Origin: CALBZH01 sp964538515
GTDB taxonomy: Bacteria; Desulfobacterota; Syntrophobacteria; Syntrophobacterales; Syntrophobacteraceae
Direction: 5' to 3'
DNA: 64,000 nucleotides
Assembly: GCA_964538515.1 (NCBI GenBank)
Contig: CAZIEW010000021.1
Coordinates: 1-64,000 of the forward strand
Position numbers and translations under genes: made by a program
Shown: positions 1 to 9,482 of the stretch, one piece after another
Position numbering within the stretch: position 1 is the first letter of the stretch
How the letters are laid out: every line of letters starts with the position of its first letter
Notes under the pieces: generated by a model
What the model was told of the DNA's origin: nothing
Seen by the model: the letters and a program-made list of their open reading frames with translations, nothing else
Database searches by the model: none

Positions 1-84
1 GTGGTCCTGTTCGGCATCCTGTATCTCATCTACAATTTCACTTTAAACAGCATCTCAGACAACTTCTTCAACAAGATGGTTTAG
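1..84 (+). CDS. tssL: TssL (DotU/IcmH-like) C-terminal end, partial
   Basis: The window opens inside a reading frame that ends at a TAG at 82-84. The 27 visible residues form a hydrophobic stretch followed by a short polar tail containing NSISDNFF. This resembles the membrane-anchored C-terminus of TssL, the inner-membrane protein that pairs with TssM in the T6SS membrane complex. The TssM start lies 12 bases downstream, the usual tssL-tssM order. Only the tail is visible, so the call rests mainly on position. Confidence 0.6.
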   Translation: MVLFGILYLIYNFTLNSISDNFFNKMV

Positions 85-96
85 AAGGGAGCCTCC

Positions 97-3000
97 ATGA
101 AGCAAGTTGTGCTGAAAATTCTGAAGTGGCTCTTCATCGTCACCGCGATCATTCTCACCGTCCTCTTCTGTTTCGGCATCGTGCTGGTCCTCGACTGGCC
201 CTGGTGGGTCGCCATCTTTCTGCTGCTCGGGCTGGTTGGCCTGTATGTCGCCTTTCTCTTCTTCCGCAAGCTTTGGCTCAGAAGGCGCGAGCAGCAGTTC
301 GTGCACCAGATCATCGAGCAGGACGAAGTCCAGCTCAAGCAGATGGCCGAAAAGGACCGGGTCCATGCCAAGGAGCTCCAAGACCGCTGGAAAGAGGCCA
401 TCGAAGCGCTCAAGCGGTCCCATCTCAAGAAGCAGGGAAACCCCCTGTATGTCCTGCCCTGGTATCTGGTGATCGGCGAGAGCGGCACGGGAAAGACCAC
501 GTCCATCCAAAGCGCCCGGTTGTCGTCTCCCTTTTCGGAAGTAGCGCGGATTTCCGGCATCTCGGGAACGCGCAACTGCGACTGGTGGTTTTTCGAGCAG
601 GCGATCATCCTGGACACGGCCGGCCGCTATACCATTCGGGTGGACGAGGAGCGCGATAAGGAAGAGTGGCAGCGTTTCCTCACCCTCATTGCCAAATACC
701 GCCAGCGGGAGCCTCTGAACGGTTTGATCGTGACCGTCGCCGCGGACAAGATCCTGCAGGCGACCCCGGAAAACCTCGAGGAAGACGGTCGAAACGTGCG
801 GCGCCGCGTGGACGAGCTCATGCGGGTGCTGGGGGCCAAGTTCCCCGTCTACCTCCTCGTGACCAAGTGCGACCTGGTCCACGGCATGACGGAGTTCTGC
901 GATGAATTCCCCGAAGCGTCACTCAACCAGGCCATGGGTGCGCTCAACCACAAGCTGACCAAGGATGTCAACGCGCTTCTCGACAGCACCTTCGAAAAGA
1001 CGGGCGAACGGCTGCGCGACCTGAGGCTGCTCCTGCTGCACTACTCGGAATCCAAGCAGGTGGATCCCGGACTACTGCTCTTTCCTGAGGAATTCGAGAA
1101 GCTGCAGTCGGGCCTCAAGCACTTCGTGACAGCGGCCTTCCTCGAAAACCCCTACCAGGAAACCCCTATCTTCCGCGGGATCTTCTTCAGCAGCGGCCGG
1201 CAGGAAGGCACCCCCTACTCCCACTTCCTCCGGACCCTGGGGCTCATCGAGGAGCGCGAGGTCCTTCCGGGCACGAGCAAAGGCCTATTCTTACACGATT
1301 TGTACTCGAAGATCCTCCCCAAGGACCGAGGGCTTTTCGCGCCCACCAAGCGCTCCCTCGAGTGGAGCCGCATCACCCGCAATCTCGGCTTGACTTCATG
1401 GATCGCCATTGGCCTTGCGATCTGCGGCCTGCTCAGCTTTTCCTTCGTGAAAAACCTCCGGGCCATTCGATGGGCGACCCATGAATTCGTCGAGCAGGGG
1501 CAATTCCGGGGGGACGCCATGGCGGACATTACCGCCATGGACCGCTTCCGGCAGGCCATCCTGCGCGTGGAAGAGCAAAATCGCGGCTGGCTGATCCCGC
1601 GCTTCAGGCTGAGACAGAGCCTGGAGGCCGAGATTCGACTCAAGACATATTACTGCCAGCTCTTCAAGAAGGGGCTGCTGCAACCGTTCGACGAGCAGAT
1701 GACGGCCAGGATCGCCCAGTTCCCTCCCACGGTCTCCGACGATCTCTATGGCCGCCACGTGCTGCATCTCGCCCGCCGTGTCAATTTGCTGAAGGCCCGG
1801 TTGGCCGGAAGCGGGATCGACGCGCTGGAGGGAAAGCTGCAGCCGGCCTACGACCGAGCGCTGAGCGGCATGGAGCCCGGCAAGACGGGCACACCCAAGG
1901 AGCTTTTCAGCACCCTCTATAACTACTATCTGATCTGGAAGACCGACACGAGCGACCTGCAGGTGGAATCGACAACCTGCCAGCGGTGGCTCGAACAGCT
2001 GCTGACCGCCAAGAACTGGGACCTGCACTGGATGGTCGGCTGGACCAATGTGCACCCGTCCCTTTCCCCCGTCAGGATCGAGCATTTCTGGAAAGGCAGT
2101 CTCCCCCTCAAGGATGAGGTGAGCGTCGCGCCGGCTTACACGCGCAAGGGAAAAGACCTCATCGATGCGTTCATGGCCGAGATCGAGCCCGCGCTGACGC
2201 ATCCGGAGCAGTTTGCGAGGTCGAAGGCCGACTTTGGACGATGGTACCCCCCGGACTATGCCAGTGCGTGGAATCGCTTCCTGGACTACTTCCCCAGGGG
2301 AACCGAACGGCTCAAGGGACGCGACGAATGGGCCCAGACAGCCGCGCGCATGGCTTCCGACGACGGTCCGTATTTTGCCGTTCTGCAGCGGAGCGCAAGC
2401 GAGCTCGAGCCCCTCGCCTTCGACAAGGAGCTCGCCCCCTGGCTTAGGCTCCTCTTCCAGCTCCAGATCGCCCGCGCTCAGATGATGACCGAGGACATCT
2501 CTCAGGACAAGACCCTCCTCGGGAAGGCTGCGGAGAGCGGCAAGAAGCTGATCACGGATGTTCAGAGAAGCCTGGGCAAAATCCCGGGCATTTCAATGGA
2601 ATCCCACACCAGAGCCGTCCAGGCCTACCAGGAATACGTCAAGGCGCTCCAAGCCATCACGCCGGTCTCTGCTTCCACCAAGCTGGCTTACGAGATCACC
2701 GCTCAGGTGTTCGGCCAGGACGAAGTCACCGGGCAGTCCCCTTACTTCACGGCCCGCAAGTCGACAGCGAATCTCAAGAACGCGATGACGAGCGGAGGGC
2801 TTGGTGAGGATGTGTTCTGGAAAAACGTGAACGGCCCCCTTGAATTTCTATGGTACTTCATGCGCCAGGAGACCGCCTGCTACCTCCAGAAGCATTGGGA
2901 AGAGGAAGTCCTGGCTGAAACGCAGGGGATTTCGGACCCCTATCAGATTCAAAACCGTCTGCTGTCTGAAAGCGGCTTTGCCTGGAAATTCGTTCGAGGC

Positions 3001-3708
3001 ACGGCAGGCCCCTTTCTGGGCAGGAATCTCCAAATGGGCGGGTACTACGCCAAAGACGTCCGTTCGGACGCGATGCCCTTCGAGGCGGCTTTCCTTCAGT
3101 ATTTGAACAAAGGTGCCGGAGCGGTCACGGCTTACACCACGGCGCTGGCCGCCCAGCAGGCCGCGCAGCAAGCGGCGCAGCAGGCGGCGCAACAGGCGGC
3201 GGCCGGTGGTGGAGGCGGCGGCGGCAAGTTCACCGTCAACGTGCGTGGACTCCCCACCGACGCCAACGCGGGAGCATCGCTCAAACCCCAGGCGACCCGA
3301 CTCTCGGTGCAATGTGACGCTGGAGCGCAACGGCTCGACAATTACAACTATCCGTGTGCGGCCACCTTCAACTGGTCGCCGGACACCTGTCGGGACGTGA
3401 CGCTGCGCATCGAGGTGGGGGGCGTCGTCCTCACCCGCTCCTGGGAAGGCAGCCTGGCGTTCGCCAAATTCCTGAAGGAGTATCGTGGTGGGGAGCGCAC
3501 CTACGATGAGCGCTCGTTCGGGGTTCATCGAGCGGCCCTTGAGCAATTGGGCATCAAGAGCATCACGGTACGGTATGAATTTGGTGGGGCAGGCCCCGTC
3601 ATCGACCTGTTGTCGGCGGCAACGGCCCCCCCCAAACCGGTTCACATCCCGAGTCTCCCACCCGCGGTGACCCCTCCCGCTCGGATTCTCAAATGCTGGG
3701 ATCGTTGA
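97..3708 (+). CDS. tssM: T6SS membrane-complex protein TssM (IcmF family)
   Basis: TssM spans the inner membrane and periplasm and forms the T6SS membrane complex with TssL and TssJ. The 1203-residue protein has two adjacent N-terminal membrane segments (about residues 9-31 and 34-55), a cytoplasmic NTPase-like domain with Walker A GESGTGKT at 127-134, and a third membrane segment near 433-451 before the long periplasmic part. The length is normal for the family. Just before the C-terminal domain is a low-complexity linker of four AAQQ units and seven glycines (residues 1018-1043), which is not typical. A GGGAG ribosome site precedes the ATG, and the 3' end overlaps tagF by 16 bases. Confidence 0.95.
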   Translation: MKQVVLKILKWLFIVTAIILTVLFCFGIVLVLDWPWWVAIFLLLGLVGLYVAFLFFRKLWLRRREQQFVHQIIEQDEVQLKQMAEKDRVHAKELQDRWKEAIEALKRSHLKKQGNPLYVLPWYLVIGESGTGKTTSIQSARLSSPFSEVARISGISGTRNCDWWFFEQAIILDTAGRYTIRVDEERDKEEWQRFLTLIAKYRQREPLNGLIVTVAADKILQATPENLEEDGRNVRRRVDELMRVLGAKFPVYLLVTKCDLVHGMTEFCDEFPEASLNQAMGALNHKLTKDVNALLDSTFEKTGERLRDLRLLLLHYSESKQVDPGLLLFPEEFEKLQSGLKHFVTAAFLENPYQETPIFRGIFFSSGRQEGTPYSHFLRTLGLIEEREVLPGTSKGLFLHDLYSKILPKDRGLFAPTKRSLEWSRITRNLGLTSWIAIGLAICGLLSFSFVKNLRAIRWATHEFVEQGQFRGDAMADITAMDRFRQAILRVEEQNRGWLIPRFRLRQSLEAEIRLKTYYCQLFKKGLLQPFDEQMTARIAQFPPTVSDDLYGRHVLHLARRVNLLKARLAGSGIDALEGKLQPAYDRALSGMEPGKTGTPKELFSTLYNYYLIWKTDTSDLQVESTTCQRWLEQLLTAKNWDLHWMVGWTNVHPSLSPVRIEHFWKGSLPLKDEVSVAPAYTRKGKDLIDAFMAEIEPALTHPEQFARSKADFGRWYPPDYASAWNRFLDYFPRGTERLKGRDEWAQTAARMASDDGPYFAVLQRSASELEPLAFDKELAPWLRLLFQLQIARAQMMTEDISQDKTLLGKAAESGKKLITDVQRSLGKIPGISMESHTRAVQAYQEYVKALQAITPVSASTKLAYEITAQVFGQDEVTGQSPYFTARKSTANLKNAMTSGGLGEDVFWKNVNGPLEFLWYFMRQETACYLQKHWEEEVLAETQGISDPYQIQNRLLSESGFAWKFVRGTAGPFLGRNLQMGGYYAKDVRSDAMPFEAAFLQYLNKGAGAVTAYTTALAAQQAAQQAAQQAAQQAAAGGGGGGGKFTVNVRGLPTDANAGASLKPQATRLSVQCDAGAQRLDNYNYPCAATFNWSPDTCRDVTLRIEVGGVVLTRSWEGSLAFAKFLKEYRGGERTYDERSFGVHRAALEQLGIKSITVRYEFGGAGPVIDLLSAATAPPKPVHIPSLPPAVTPPARILKCWDR
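3148..3225 (+). repeat. In-frame AAQQ and glycine repeat in tssM
   Basis: Near-tandem 12-base units coding for Ala-Ala-Gln-Gln run four times and pass into seven glycine codons. Codon use varies between units (CAG/CAA, GCC/GCG), so the repeat is older than a very recent slippage event. It sits between the periplasmic helical region and the C-terminal beta domain of TssM, where it probably acts as a flexible linker. Confidence 0.85.
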
Positions 3709-4421
3709 TCGGCTCCAAAAGTTGGCAATGGATGGCTCGCGGGAAGCACCCTGGGCTCAAGGACTATTTCAGCCTCGGGGCCAGCTCGCCCCTTTTGACT
3801 GCGATCTGCGACTGGATCGAAAAGGGGTACCGGGGACTGACCGAGCGGGTGGATCCCGCCGGACGGTGCATGGCCTGGCGATTCTGGGTCGGGGGGCATA
3901 AGCCCGGCGCCATCGTGTGCGGCATCGTACGAGACAGCTCGGACAGCGTGGGGCGCCCCTACCCGCTGATGATCCTCGGAATGGGAAATCTGCAGGGATG
4001 GGAGAAAAGCTGGCAGGCGCTCCCCCTGTCCTTCGAGAAAACCTGGGTGCAGATGGAAGCGATCGCCACTCGCCTTACCCGCGATCTCAAAGAGCTGCAG
4101 GGAGACGTGAGCCACTTGGCATCGCCGCAAGTGCAGCCGCTAGGTCGAGTGTCCATGGCTGGCGCGCATCGCGATGACGGCTCACTCAATTCCCTTGCTG
4201 GAGGACCCGGTGACACGGAGGACACGGTCTTCATTCCCATCACCGGCCTGACACCCGGTGAAGAAGCTCTGGATATAAGGGCGCTCATGCTCCAGGTGAG
4301 CGCAGCGTATTCAGGCATCCCGAAAGCAGTCTTCCTGGGAGGGCATCCCGCCTGCCCGATGGCTGCGATCTTTCGCCGCCCGCTCCAGCCCCATGACTTC
4401 ACGCGCCTATGGACGCCATGA
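3693..4421 (+). CDS. tagF: T6SS-associated protein TagF
   Basis: A 242-residue protein with TagF-family features: an N-terminal GK(H)PGLKDYF segment (the family consensus is a GKLPxxGDF-like motif) and the conserved SxSVGRPYPLMIL stretch around residue 88. In other bacteria TagF represses T6SS assembly after translation, often by sequestering a FHA protein. A FHA protein is encoded later in this locus (21203-22864). The ATG lies inside the end of tssM, implying translational coupling. No PppA phosphatase fusion is present. Confidence 0.85.
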   Translation: MLGSLIGSKSWQWMARGKHPGLKDYFSLGASSPLLTAICDWIEKGYRGLTERVDPAGRCMAWRFWVGGHKPGAIVCGIVRDSSDSVGRPYPLMILGMGNLQGWEKSWQALPLSFEKTWVQMEAIATRLTRDLKELQGDVSHLASPQVQPLGRVSMAGAHRDDGSLNSLAGGPGDTEDTVFIPITGLTPGEEALDIRALMLQVSAAYSGIPKAVFLGGHPACPMAAIFRRPLQPHDFTRLWTP

Positions 4422-4486
4422 CGGGCTCCCATCCTGGATCCAATGGCCGATGAAGAGAACCGTGCCTTATCACCAGGAAGATCGCC

Positions 4487-4999
4487 ATGGGTGACCTCTA
4501 CTTGAAAGACAGCAAGAACCGCTATCACCAGGTATGCTTTCAGCTGTACAATACTTCCTGTGGGCCAGCATGTGCGGCCATGGTCGAACGGATCTACAAG
4601 CACCTGAGCCGTTCGGACGAAGCACGAGCCCGAGACCTCATGTACCGATACCCTGGCTACTGGACGAATGGGGGGGCATCATGGCCGTGGGACGTATCGC
4701 GGGTGCTGAATGCCGAAGGAGTCGCGACGTACCAGGCCACCAATGTCGGCTACGCGGCCGTGTATTCGTACCTCAAGTTCTATGCGTGCTTCAACACTCC
4801 CGTGGTGGCGGGCTTGCGATGGTCCTCCGGTGCCGGCCATTTCACCCTGTGCGCCATTGCCGACACGGATGACACCTTCGTTTTCTACGACCCGTGGTAT
4901 GGCCTTGTCGAGGTGAGGGGCTCGCAATTTCCGTACTATACCGCCCCCGACGGGGCTTCGGGCTATCTGGACGGTTGGCTGGTCATCACGCGCCGCTGA
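4487..4999 (+). CDS. Papain-like (C39/AvrRpt2-type) cysteine peptidase, copy 1
   Basis: A 170-residue protein with no signal peptide or membrane segment. It has a papain-fold catalytic pattern: NTSCGPACAAM around Cys25, SGAGHFTLC around His118 and FYDPWYG around Asp135, giving a likely Cys-His-Asp triad. The [GA]GHF and DPWYG motifs recall C39-like and AvrRpt2-like (C70) peptidases. It sits between tagF and tagJ in the T6SS operon, and a close paralogue lies at 25388-25903, with both active-site cysteines at residue 25. I infer a secreted effector or a T6SS processing enzyme. No immunity gene is recognisable beside it. Fold assignment is confident, role is not. Confidence 0.7.
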   Translation: MGDLYLKDSKNRYHQVCFQLYNTSCGPACAAMVERIYKHLSRSDEARARDLMYRYPGYWTNGGASWPWDVSRVLNAEGVATYQATNVGYAAVYSYLKFYACFNTPVVAGLRWSSGAGHFTLCAIADTDDTFVFYDPWYGLVEVRGSQFPYYTAPDGASGYLDGWLVITRR

Positions 5000-5050
5000 T
5001 GTGCCGGCAGACCTTGGAAAAGATTTCGTACGGCACCGTGAATGTGCTCC

Positions 5051-5080
5051 TTGACACTGGTTGCGCTGATTGAGTAAAAT
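5051..5080 (+). promoter_or_regulatory. Sigma-70 type promoter upstream of tagJ
   Basis: A perfect TTGACA at 5051-5056, an 18-base spacer, then TAAAAT at 5075-5080, followed by an AT-rich leader that stands out in this GC-rich locus. It lies about 97 bases before the tagJ start. It suggests that tagJ-tssA-tssB-tssC and genes beyond can be transcribed separately from tssL-tssM-tagF. Confidence 0.6.
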
Positions 5081-5176
5081 TAAATGTAATTTCCAATACC
5101 TAAATAATCCAGTCTCATGAGTGCCTTGGATGCGTACGGCTGTTTGGGGGACCTACCACAGGAGAACGGCCTCACC

Positions 5177-5968
5177 ATGGACGCTAAAGAACTGATTCGT
5201 GCTGGAAAACTCAGTGAAGCGCGTAGCCGGCTGGTGGCGGAAGTCAAGGCGGCACCGGGAGACTTCGGTCTGCGTACGCTGCTGTTTCAGGTGTTGTGCC
5301 TCCTCGGGGAGTGGGACAAGGCAGCCCTTCACCTCGATACCGTTGCGACGCAGGATATCAAATCGGAGGTGGCCGCCCAGGCCTATCGGAACCTGGTGCA
5401 CGCGGAAAAGCAGCGCGAGGAGGTCTTCACTTCGGGTCGGCGGCCCGCGTTCATGCCCGAGATGCCTTCGTACGCGGAGGCGTTCCTTGAGGTGTGGGAC
5501 CTGGTTTCCAAGGATCGCGTCGAAGCGGCCGAAGCAGCCTACACGTCGATCATCGAAGCGCTGCCCCTCCCCTCCGGGACGCTCAATTCCAAGCCTTTTG
5601 CCGGGTTCCGGGATACGAATTCGTTTCTCTCCCCATTTTTCGAAGCCTTCGTGCACGACCGCTACGTGTGGCTGCCCGTCGCCGCCGTTCGTGAGATCAC
5701 CATCCCACCCCCCAAGACCCTCTTCGACACGCTCTGGGTCAGCTGCCACCTGACCACCTGGGAAGGACTGGCCATGAACTGTTTCCTTCCGTCACTCTAC
5801 CCCCTGTCCCACCGGCACGAGGACGACCGGGTCAAGCTCGGTCGCATGACCGATTGGAAATCCGCGGGAGGCTTTTTCGTCCGCGCCACGGGCCAGCATG
5901 TTTTTGAAGTGGGCGAAGAAGACGTGAATCTCCTGGAAATACGAGAGCTGGTATTCGCCCTTGATTGA
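5177..5968 (+). CDS. tagJ: T6SS accessory protein TagJ (ImpE family)
   Basis: A 263-residue ImpE/TagJ protein. It starts with a TPR-like helical region (MDAKELIRAGKL, then alanine- and leucine-rich helices) and ends with the ImpE C-terminal domain containing W-rich segments. TagJ proteins bind the N-terminus of the sheath protein TssB and modulate sheath recycling by ClpV. The ATG at 5177 is preferred over an in-frame ATG at 5117 because it follows an AGGAGAA ribosome site and matches the family N-terminus. tssA follows almost immediately. Confidence 0.88.
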   Translation: MDAKELIRAGKLSEARSRLVAEVKAAPGDFGLRTLLFQVLCLLGEWDKAALHLDTVATQDIKSEVAAQAYRNLVHAEKQREEVFTSGRRPAFMPEMPSYAEAFLEVWDLVSKDRVEAAEAAYTSIIEALPLPSGTLNSKPFAGFRDTNSFLSPFFEAFVHDRYVWLPVAAVREITIPPPKTLFDTLWVSCHLTTWEGLAMNCFLPSLYPLSHRHEDDRVKLGRMTDWKSAGGFFVRATGQHVFEVGEEDVNLLEIRELVFALD

Positions 5969-5994
5969 AGGGGCTCGCGCATTGGAATGACCGA

Positions 5995-7347
5995 ATGAAG
6001 CACACATTGGACCTGGACAAGCTCCTTGCACCAATTCCCGGTGACAGCCCCGCCGGCGAAGACCTTCGCTACACGCCGATCTACGAAGAGATGAGGGAGG
6101 CTCGGCGTGCGGACGACCCTCTCGACCGGGGGGATTGGCAGCGCGAGCTCAAGCTGGCGGATTGGCCCAAGCTGATTGCTCTCGCGACGGAAGCCATCGC
6201 GGAGAAGAGCAAGGACATTCAGGTCGTTGCCTGGCTCACCGAAGCGCTCGTGACCACCGACGGGTGGGAAGGGGCGGCGTTTGGCCTCCGGCTCATGACT
6301 GCGATCCTCACCGACTACTGGGATCAGCTCTATCCGCAAATCGAAGAGGGGGACCTGGAGTTCCGTAGCGGCCCCATCGAATTCCTCAACGAGCGCCTCG
6401 CAATTTCACTGAGGGAGATCCCGGTCACGGATCCAAAGACGACGCAGGGCTATAATTGGCTCAAATGGCAGGAATCCCGGACGGTTGGCTATGAGGCCGA
6501 TACGCGGAACCGCTATGGGGACACCGACGAGGAGAAGCGGCGGACACGGGAAGAGCGCATCGCCGAAGGCAAGATCACCGCGGAGACCTTCGACGCTGCG
6601 GTGGCGGGAAGCCCCGCGTCGTTCTACGTGGGCCTGGCGAAGGATGTCGCAGCTGCTTGGGAGGCGTTCGAGAAGCTCGATTCGGTGCTGGATGAAAAGT
6701 TCGGCAAAGAGGCCCCGCGGCTGGCCGAGCTGAAAGAGGCCATCGAGGAGTGTCAGCGCTTGATCACCAAGCTGCTGAAGGAAAAGAGAGCCGCGGATCC
6801 AACGGCAGGGATAGAAGAAGCTCATCCGATTGCGGAAGAGAGAGAGACACCCGAAGGAGTTGCCGGTGAGCCCCTCACGGTGGCGGCTCAAACCGCACCG
6901 ACAGCGCATCAGATCGGGGTCTCCCCCTTTCCATTGAGAGTCCTTGCCAGTACCGACGGCTCCGAGGACAGGCTATGGACGGAAGCCTTGCAGACCATGC
7001 AGTCGGCCGGCATGAAGACCGCCCTGGGACAGCTCCTCTCGGCGGCCTGCAGCGCCCCGTCCGTTCGGGAAAGGAACCGGCTGCGGTTGTTGATGGCCAA
7101 GCTCTGCCTCAAAGCCGATCGTCCGGACCTGGCCCGCCCGATCGCCGAAGAGCTGCACGGGATCATCGAGGAGCTCCACTTGGACCGCTGGGAGTCGGCG
7201 GTATGGATCGCGGACGTCTTGGATGTCCTGTACCAGTGTCTCACGCGGGGCGAGCCATCGGACGACGACCTGAACCGCGCCAGGACCTTGTTCCAGCGCC
7301 TTTGCACAACTGACGTCACCAAAGCGGCCAGCTACAAATTGCCTTAG
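5995..7347 (+). CDS. tssA: T6SS baseplate/cap protein TssA
   Basis: A 450-residue ImpA/TssA protein. The N-terminal ImpA_N domain carries LLAPIPGDSPAGEDLRY, the family hallmark, followed by the WLTEAL and GLRLM helices. A charged linker (residues about 270-310) leads to a helical C-terminal domain. TssA primes and coordinates sheath and tube polymerisation. The ATG at 5995 fits the family start. A TTG at 5965 overlapping the end of tagJ is an alternative adding ten residues. tssB begins 38 bases downstream. Confidence 0.93.
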   Translation: MKHTLDLDKLLAPIPGDSPAGEDLRYTPIYEEMREARRADDPLDRGDWQRELKLADWPKLIALATEAIAEKSKDIQVVAWLTEALVTTDGWEGAAFGLRLMTAILTDYWDQLYPQIEEGDLEFRSGPIEFLNERLAISLREIPVTDPKTTQGYNWLKWQESRTVGYEADTRNRYGDTDEEKRRTREERIAEGKITAETFDAAVAGSPASFYVGLAKDVAAAWEAFEKLDSVLDEKFGKEAPRLAELKEAIEECQRLITKLLKEKRAADPTAGIEEAHPIAEERETPEGVAGEPLTVAAQTAPTAHQIGVSPFPLRVLASTDGSEDRLWTEALQTMQSAGMKTALGQLLSAACSAPSVRERNRLRLLMAKLCLKADRPDLARPIAEELHGIIEELHLDRWESAVWIADVLDVLYQCLTRGEPSDDDLNRARTLFQRLCTTDVTKAASYKLP

Positions 7348-7385
7348 TACCGGACCGGACTGCCTTTGGAAAGAAAGGGAACCTC

Positions 7386-7919
7386 ATGCCCAAGAAAGAA
7401 AGCTTACAGCATGTTTTGGACCGCGTGCGCTCCCCCAGGGTCCACATCACCTACGATGTGGAAATCGGCGACGCCATCGAAATGAAGGAGATCCCCTTTG
7501 TCGTCGGAGTCCTGGCCGATCTTTCGGGCAAGCCTGATGAGCCTCTTCCACGCCTCAAAGACCGGAAGTTCGTGGAAATCGATCGCGACAACTTCGATAA
7601 GGTCCTGGAGGGAATGAAGCCACGATTGGCGTTCAAGGTCGACAACAAGCTCACGGGCGACGACACCAAAATGGCCATTGAGCTTCGATTCAAGAACCTT
7701 GACGATTTCCACCCCGAGCAGGTCGCCAACCAGATCGGTCCCCTGCGCAAGATGCTCGAGGCGCGCAAACGGCTCTCCGACCTCCTCAACAAGTTGGATG
7801 GCAACGACAAGCTGGATGAGCTTCTCCAGAACGTGATCGCCAACACGGAATCCCTGCAGCAGTTGGGCAAGGAAGTGGGCGTCGAGCCGAAGCAGGAATC
7901 GCCGCCCAAGCAAGAGTAA
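7386..7919 (+). CDS. tssB: T6SS contractile sheath small subunit TssB (VipA)
   Basis: A 177-residue protein of normal TssB length. It has the family N-terminus (RVRSPRVHITYDVEIGDA, then PFVVGVLADLSG), the RFKNLDDFHPEQVA segment and a coiled C-terminal helix. TssB and TssC form the contractile sheath that ClpV disassembles after firing. An AAAGGGA ribosome site precedes the ATG. The start of tssC follows after 12 bases, keeping the two subunits together. Confidence 0.97.
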   Translation: MPKKESLQHVLDRVRSPRVHITYDVEIGDAIEMKEIPFVVGVLADLSGKPDEPLPRLKDRKFVEIDRDNFDKVLEGMKPRLAFKVDNKLTGDDTKMAIELRFKNLDDFHPEQVANQIGPLRKMLEARKRLSDLLNKLDGNDKLDELLQNVIANTESLQQLGKEVGVEPKQESPPKQE

Positions 7920-7931
7920 AGGAGAGGGACT

Positions 7932-9428
7932 ATGGCAGAAGTGGAGCAACAGGGACAGGCACAGCCCGCTGAGGCCGAAGCGGTGCAGGAAGAGAAAGGC
8001 CTTCTGGATCAGATCCTCGAGGACGGCCGTTTGGCGCGTGATGCAACCCAGCGTGAATGGGCCAAGGACCTCGTGGGGGAATTCGTGAAGCAGGTCATGG
8101 AAGGCGCCATGGTGATTTCCAAAGACACGGAGGCCATGGTGAACGCCCGGATCGCGCAGATCGACAAGCTCATCTCCATGCAGCTGAACGAAGTCATGCA
8201 TCACCCGGACTTCCAGAAGCTGGAAGCCTCCTGGCGAGGACTCCATTACCTGGTCTTCCAAAGCGAGACCGGGGAGCGGATGAAGCTGCGCGTCATGAAC
8301 GTGTCCAAGAGGGACCTACTCAAGGACATGGAGAGAGCGACGGAATTCGACCAATCCGCTCTCTTCAAGAAGATCTACGAAGAAGAATACGGCACCTTCG
8401 GCGGTGCGGCCTACGGGGCGCTCATCGGGGACTACGAATTCAGCAACCACCCCCAGGATCTTTCCCTGCTCGAAAAGATCTCCCAAGTAGCCGCCGCGGC
8501 CCACGCCCCGTTCATCTCCGCGGCGTCCCCCAAGCTGTTCAACTGGGAAAGCTTCACCGAGCTGGGCGGCCCGCGTGACTTGGCCAAAATCTTTCAGAGT
8601 GTCGAATACGCCAAGTGGAAGTCCTTCCGGGAATCGGAGGATTCCCGATACGTGGCGTTGGCGCTGCCGCACATCCTCATGCGGCTGCCGTACGGCCAGG
8701 AGAATATCCCGGTTGAGGCGTTCAACTACGAGGAAGGCGTCGACGGGACGGATCACAGCAAGTACCTGTGGGGCAACGCGGCCTATGCGCTGGGGACCCG
8801 ATTGACGGAGGCCTTCGCCAAATACAGTTGGTGCGCTGCCATTCGAGGGGTCGAAGGCGGTGGTCTGGTCCAGGGACTTCCGACGCACACCTTCAAGACC
8901 GACGAAGGCGAAGTGGCGCTCAAGTGCCCCACCGAGATCGCCATCACCGACCGGCGCGAAAAGGAATTCGCGGATCTGGGATTCGTGCCACTGGTGCATT
9001 GCAAGGGAACGGACTACGCGGCCTTTTTCAGCACCCAGACCACCAACAAACCCAAGACGTATGACACGGACGCCGCCAACGCCAATGCGCGGCTTTCCTC
9101 CCAGCTCCAGTACCTCCTCGCGGTCTCCCGATTCGCGCACTATCTGAAGTCCATCATGCGCGACAAGATCGGGAGCTTCATGACCCGCAAGAATTGCGAG
9201 GATTTTTTGAACCGGTGGATCAGCAATTACGTGCTGCTCGACGACGATGCGGGGCAGGAAATGAAGGCGCGGTTCCCGCTCCGGGAAGCTCGCATCGACG
9301 TAAGCGAAATTCCAGGCAAACCGGGGGCTTACCGGGCGGTGGCGTTCCTCAAGCCGCACTACCAGCTCGATGAGCTCACCATTTCGCTGAGGCTGGTCGC
9401 AAACCTGCCTCCACCCGCGAAAGCGTAG
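7932..9428 (+). CDS. tssC: T6SS contractile sheath large subunit TssC (VipB)
   Basis: A 498-residue TssC. Visible hallmarks are the SWRGLHYLVF segment, the GDYEFSNHPQD region, the FTELGGPRDLAKIF stretch and a C-terminal ending in PGAYRAVAFLKPHYQLDEL typical of EvpB/VipB proteins. It is the main structural subunit of the contractile sheath. The N-terminal 30 residues are acidic and Glu/Ala rich. hcp follows after a 54-base gap. Confidence 0.97.
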   Translation: MAEVEQQGQAQPAEAEAVQEEKGLLDQILEDGRLARDATQREWAKDLVGEFVKQVMEGAMVISKDTEAMVNARIAQIDKLISMQLNEVMHHPDFQKLEASWRGLHYLVFQSETGERMKLRVMNVSKRDLLKDMERATEFDQSALFKKIYEEEYGTFGGAAYGALIGDYEFSNHPQDLSLLEKISQVAAAAHAPFISAASPKLFNWESFTELGGPRDLAKIFQSVEYAKWKSFRESEDSRYVALALPHILMRLPYGQENIPVEAFNYEEGVDGTDHSKYLWGNAAYALGTRLTEAFAKYSWCAAIRGVEGGGLVQGLPTHTFKTDEGEVALKCPTEIAITDRREKEFADLGFVPLVHCKGTDYAAFFSTQTTNKPKTYDTDAANANARLSSQLQYLLAVSRFAHYLKSIMRDKIGSFMTRKNCEDFLNRWISNYVLLDDDAGQEMKARFPLREARIDVSEIPGKPGAYRAVAFLKPHYQLDELTISLRLVANLPPPAKA

Positions 9429-9467
9429 TCCAAGGGTCAACAACACAAGGCAAACCAAGACCACACA

Positions 9468-9475
9468 AGGAGGTA
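9468..9475 (+). promoter_or_regulatory. Consensus ribosome-binding site of hcp
   Basis: AAGGAGGT is the full anti-Shine-Dalgarno complement, placed seven bases before the hcp ATG. It is the strongest site seen in the T6SS operon and fits the high Hcp output needed for tube assembly and secretion. Confidence 0.8.
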
Positions 9476-9482
9476 ACCGGCC

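Noticed and set aside
3148..3225. Short tandem repeats that could suggest a CRISPR array.
   Set aside because: The units are contiguous 12-mers without unique spacers and are in frame inside tssM.
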